A DNA stretch of 15,190 nucleotides from an uncultured Haemophilus sp. GTDB lineage: Bacteria > Pseudomonadota > Gammaproteobacteria > Enterobacterales > Pasteurellaceae. Both the position numbers and the translations under genes were made by a program. Shown here one piece after another: positions 13,237 to 15,190 of this stretch. Location of the stretch: assembly GCF_937976265.1 (NCBI RefSeq), contig NZ_CALJRX010000267.1, positions 1 to 15,190 of the forward strand. Direction: 5' to 3'. The notes beneath the pieces were generated by a model that did no database searches, was not told the origin of the DNA, and saw only the letters and a program-made list of their open reading frames with translations. Numbering within the stretch: position 1 is the stretch's first letter; each line of letters begins with the position of its first letter.

Positions 13237-14127
13237 CTAGGTTTTGCGAAATTGGCTCGGTGAAAGCCCATAAATTGCTTTAAACGCCTTACTAAAATGT
13301 GCTTCTGATTGATACCCTATTTCAAGGGCAATCGCTAAAATAGTCTTTTGCGTATTTTTCAATAAAACAGCCGCCATTTCTAACCGCACTTGTGTGAGAA
13401 ATTTTCCTGGTGGCATCCCTAATTGCTGTTGAAAGATCCGCATAAAGGTTGCACGAGACATGGATGCCAACTCGGCTAATTGCTCAATATTCCAATCTAA
13501 TTGAGGTGAAAACAGGATCTTTTCAAGGACTTGATTCAGTCTTTTATCCTGCAATGCGGCTAATAAGCCTTGATTGAGCAAACCTATTTGCTGAGCATGA
13601 CGCAAAATATAAATAAACAACACATTCGATAAGGCATCAATCACTGATTTTGTGCCTTGCTCCGGTTTCTCAGCTTCTTGTAAAAAAAGTGAAACCAAGG
13701 GCTCTACAGGCGTATTTTGTAGCGAAAGATGCAAATAATCTGGTAACGAATCAATTAATAATGACGGTTTTTGATAATAAAACGTCCCACAAAACATCTT
13801 CAGATCGGGCGTACCGGCCCCTATTTGATGGACATTAAAAAGTGCATTTGATTGCTCTCTCTGTAGGCTATTCTCTCTTTTTTGTTGAGAACTGCCCAAA
13901 AAGTGCGGTCGATTTTGAGGGAGAAAAAAGAGATCACCTTTTTTCAAATGAAATTGTTTTCCCGCAAAGGTTACCCAACACTCACCTTGCTCGATTAAAT
14001 GAAATAAACCTTGATATTCCGCCGCATCTGGCTGATGTTCAACTTGCCAATCCCCTTGAAACAAGCAGCGAATATTAATTTCCCCTCGCACTTGCGCCAG
14101 CTGTGTTAATTTATCTAAATAATCCAT
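13237..14127 (-). CDS. AraC-family transcriptional regulator with N-terminal cupin domain
   Basis: This 296-residue protein has a cupin-like N-terminal half (about 15-120; GECWVTFAGKQFHLKKGDLFFLP with PHF) of the kind that binds small ligands, and a C-terminal AraC-type DNA-binding domain with two helix-turn-helix units (about 213-233, IEQLAELASMSRATFMRIF; and 262-283, ILAIALEIGYQSEAHFSKAF) ending GLSPSQFRKT. It should act in the cytoplasm as an activator or repressor. It is divergent from the AhpD-like gene across 103 bases, so that gene is the likeliest target; the downstream ABC exporter is a second. The ligand is unknown. Two USS lie in the gene. The ribosome site is weak (GGAAAA). It matches my recollection of H. 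influenzae HI1052. Confidence 0.93.
   Translation of the reverse strand: MDYLDKLTQLAQVRGEINIRCLFQGDWQVEHQPDAAEYQGLFHLIEQGECWVTFAGKQFHLKKGDLFFLPQNRPHFLGSSQQKRENSLQREQSNALFNVHQIGAGTPDLKMFCGTFYYQKPSLLIDSLPDYLHLSLQNTPVEPLVSLFLQEAEKPEQGTKSVIDALSNVLFIYILRHAQQIGLLNQGLLAALQDKRLNQVLEKILFSPQLDWNIEQLAELASMSRATFMRIFQQQLGMPPGKFLTQVRLEMAAVLLKNTQKTILAIALEIGYQSEAHFSKAFKAIYGLSPSQFRKT
13383..13391 (-). repeat. USS in the DNA-binding part of the AraC-type gene
   Basis: Plus strand ACCGCACTT; on the coding strand the USS falls in an unusual reading frame, giving Gln-Val-Arg-Leu. Confidence 0.95.
13901..13909 (+). repeat. USS in the cupin part of the AraC-type gene
   Basis: Exact AAGTGCGGT; on the coding strand it encodes Pro-His-Phe at about residues 74-76, the same tripeptide frame as the USS in secM. 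Confidence 0.95.
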
Positions 14128-14159
14128 TGTGAGATTTTCCGTCTAAAAGTTAAGACAAT

Positions 14160-14192
14160 TTGACAAGTATCATACGCTAATCTGCTTATAAT
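14160..14192 (+). promoter_or_regulatory. Candidate promoter of the AhpD-like gene, with over-long spacer
   Basis: Perfect hexamers TTGACA (14160-14165) and TATAAT (14187-14192) are 21 bases apart, too far for normal sigma-70 use without help. Nearby are GACAA repeats 8 bases apart (14154-14166) and AAATTT repeats (14201-14206, 14212-14217), possible operator sequence for the divergent AraC-type regulator. The -10 is likely real; the -35 may be a regulator site. Confidence 0.5.
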
Positions 14193-14230
14193 TCCTCTCG
14201 AAATTTGTACTAAATTTAAGGAGAAAAACA

Positions 14231-14575
14231 ATGTTTGCAGATTGGAAAAATGATGTAGCACACGTTAAAAAATCATTCGGTGCATTAGGTAAAAAATACC
14301 CTAAAATGTTACAAGCTTATGGCGCATTAGGTGCGGCTGCAGCAGAAGGTAACGTATTAGATGCCAAAACCCGTGAATTAATTGCATTAGCGGTTGCCGT
14401 AACAACTCGTTGTGAAAGCTGCATTGGCGTGCATGCTGATGAAGCGGTGAAAGCAGGGGCAACTGAAGAAGAAGTCGCAGCAGCATTAGCAATGTCTATC
14501 GCATTAAATGCAGGTGCAGCTTACACCTACTCTCTTCGTGCATTAGAAGCTTACAATGCACAAAAAGGCGAATAA
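14231..14575 (+). CDS. AhpD-like carboxymuconolactone-decarboxylase-family protein
   Basis: This 114-residue protein belongs to the carboxymuconolactone decarboxylase/AhpD-like fold. The redox motif is Cys61-Glu-Ser-Cys64 with His68 (TTRCESCIGVHADEAVKAGAT), the CxxC-x3-H pattern of AhpD peroxidase-type members, followed by EEEVAAALAMSIALNAGAA. Such proteins are small all-helical oligomers and often act as peroxidase or disulfide reductase partners; true decarboxylases lack the CxxC. No signal peptide is seen, so it is cytoplasmic. AAGGAG eight bases before the ATG is a strong ribosome site, and it has its own terminator, so it is a single-gene unit. It is divergent from the AraC-type regulator, which probably controls it. 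The substrate is unknown. It resembles H. influenzae HI1053 as I remember it. Confidence 0.88.
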   Translation: MFADWKNDVAHVKKSFGALGKKYPKMLQAYGALGAAAAEGNVLDAKTRELIALAVAVTTRCESCIGVHADEAVKAGATEEEVAAALAMSIALNAGAAYTYSLRALEAYNAQKGE

Positions 14576-14601
14576 TTCGCAAGGAACTTTATGATTCTTT
14601 T

Positions 14602-14625
14602 AGCCCTCATTTGAGGGCTTTTTTA
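14602..14625 (+). terminator. Intrinsic terminator of the AhpD-like gene
   Basis: AGCCCTC, a 4-base loop, then GAGGGCT form a 7 bp GC-rich stem (14602-14619) followed by five further T residues, 26 bases after the stop codon. Confidence 0.93.
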
Positions 14626-14637
14626 TCTCTAAAATTG

Positions 14638-14646
14638 ACCGCACTT
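14638..14646 (-). repeat. USS overlapping the stop codon of the heptosyltransferase gene
   Basis: Plus strand ACCGCACTT. Its last base is shared with the TAA stop (14646-14648) of the minus-strand gene, placing it in the convergent gap next to the terminator. Confidence 0.95.
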
Positions 14647-15188
14647 TAAAATAAATTCAAGGCTCTCATCTGAGCCACCACTTGCTCTACCTGAATTTCA
14701 GCCATTAAATTTTTACCTTTTAATTTGGTCGCCCAAGGCAATTCACTTGAAGGTTTTCCTTGTTCTTTTTGCACATTTTCTTCATATACCGACACCACAT
14801 TATCCAGATTATGATAAGGTGCGGTGCGCAATGGATTGTGATAGGCATACAATCCAATGACAGGTGTTCCTTGCGTGGTCGCGATATGAGCTGGCCCAGA
14901 ATCAGGCGAGATGACTAAATTTGCTTGATGAATTAATGCGGCAAGTTGTTTCAAACTGGTTTTTCCAGATGCATCAACCGGTTCAAAATCACAAAGTGCG
15001 GTAATTTTTTTCACCATTTCTAATTCGCGTTTTGCCGGCGAGCTACAAAAAATCACATTCACATTATGTTGATGAGCAATATTTGCCACTTCAGCATAAC
15101 GCTCCACCAACCAATCTTTCTCGGCTTTACTGGAGCAAGGAGAAATAATCAGATTTTTGCGCGTTGGATCAATAAACTGTTTGGCATA
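14646..15188 (-). CDS. GT9-family glycosyltransferase, probable lipooligosaccharide heptosyltransferase (C-terminal part, runs off the right edge)
   Basis: The visible 180 residues are the C-terminal half of a glycosyltransferase family 9 protein. Such enzymes transfer heptose from ADP-heptose to the inner core of lipopolysaccharide at the cytoplasmic face of the inner membrane. Evidence: ISPCSSKAEKDW near the start of the visible part, the donor-binding VISPDSGPAHIATTQGTPVIGLY (about residues 91-113 of the visible part), then NPLRTAPY, a pattern typical of GT9 C-terminal domains. The frame is open to the right edge, so the true start lies beyond base 15190; an internal TTG at 15110 is not the start. 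A USS lies at 14994-15002. Which heptosyltransferase it is cannot be settled from this half. Confidence 0.85.
   Translation of the reverse strand, partial: YAKQFIDPTRKNLIISPCSSKAEKDWLVERYAEVANIAHQHNVNVIFCSSPAKRELEMVKKITALCDFEPVDASGKTSLKQLAALIHQANLVISPDSGPAHIATTQGTPVIGLYAYHNPLRTAPYHNLDNVVSVYEENVQKEQGKPSSELPWATKLKGKNLMAEIQVEQVVAQMRALNLF
14994..15002 (+). repeat. USS inside the heptosyltransferase gene
   Basis: Exact AAGTGCGGT followed by a T-run; on the coding strand it encodes Thr-Ala-Leu. Confidence 0.95.
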
Positions 15189-15190
15189 TT

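Noticed and set aside
14160..14173. FNR-like match TTGACAAGTATCAT near the AhpD-like gene
   Set aside because: Eight of ten positions match, but its centre would lie near -33 relative to the likely start, unlike activating FNR sites, and it overlaps the -35 hexamer.
14301..14492. Minus-strand open frame opposite the AhpD-like gene
   Set aside because: Leucine-rich shadow translation of the Ala-rich coding strand, with no supporting signals.
14818..14828. Near-USS AGGTGCGGT in the heptosyltransferase gene
   Set aside because: It has one mismatch in the core, so it was not counted among the exact USS copies.

Overview
This 15.2 kb stretch is chromosomal DNA from a Haemophilus-type member of the Pasteurellaceae. 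The clearest evidence is 17 exact copies, on both strands, of the 9-mer AAGTGCGGT, the core DNA-uptake signal sequence (USS) of the H. influenzae type. That is one per 0.9 kb and far above chance. The proteins also resemble H. influenzae homologues. The gene order brings together blocks that, as I recall them, lie apart in H. influenzae Rd, so this is probably a related species; H. parainfluenzae is a guess from general impression. The DNA is AT-rich with no obvious island of foreign composition. I see no phage, transposon, CRISPR, tRNA or rRNA sequence.

Layout, left to right. (1) 1-1074, minus: secM followed by the N-terminal 227 codons of secA, the self-regulated secretion operon. Divergent from it is dciA (1147-1467, plus), a DUF721 helicase-loader homologue. 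(2) 1469-3978, minus: aroK-aroB-dam (shikimate pathway and GATC methylase), without a damX between aroB and dam. (3) 3979-4284: a gene-free stretch with two USS and a strong terminator. (4) 4285-5952, minus: dcuB, an anaerobic C4-dicarboxylate transporter with an unusual insertion of about 100 residues and an FNR-like box upstream. (5) 6234-11182, minus: yceD-rpmF-plsX-fabH-fabD-fabG-acpP, the conserved ribosomal-protein/fatty-acid cluster, without fabF at its end. (6) 11316-14575: an ABC exporter and an AraC-family regulator (minus), and a divergent AhpD-like carboxymuconolactone-decarboxylase-family protein (plus). (7) 14646-15190, minus: the C-terminal 180 residues of a GT9 heptosyltransferase, probably for lipooligosaccharide.

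Functional picture. Most of the window is housekeeping. It covers secretion (SecM senses export and tunes SecA), replication (DciA, Dam), aromatic precursor synthesis (AroK, AroB), and fatty-acid and phospholipid initiation (PlsX, FabH, FabD, FabG, AcpP) coupled to a ribosomal protein (L32). It also covers anaerobic fumarate/succinate exchange (DcuB). The accessory-looking part is the ABC exporter, AraC regulator and AhpD-like trio, where the divergent layout suggests local regulation.

I do not see a wholly new biological system here. The points most worth checking are the SecM arrest motif, which looks intermediate between the E. coli and Mannheimia versions; the secM-secA leader structure; and the periplasm-facing insertion in DcuB. 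Also of interest are terminator-like hairpins inside the fab cluster and a near-leaderless promoter for yceD.
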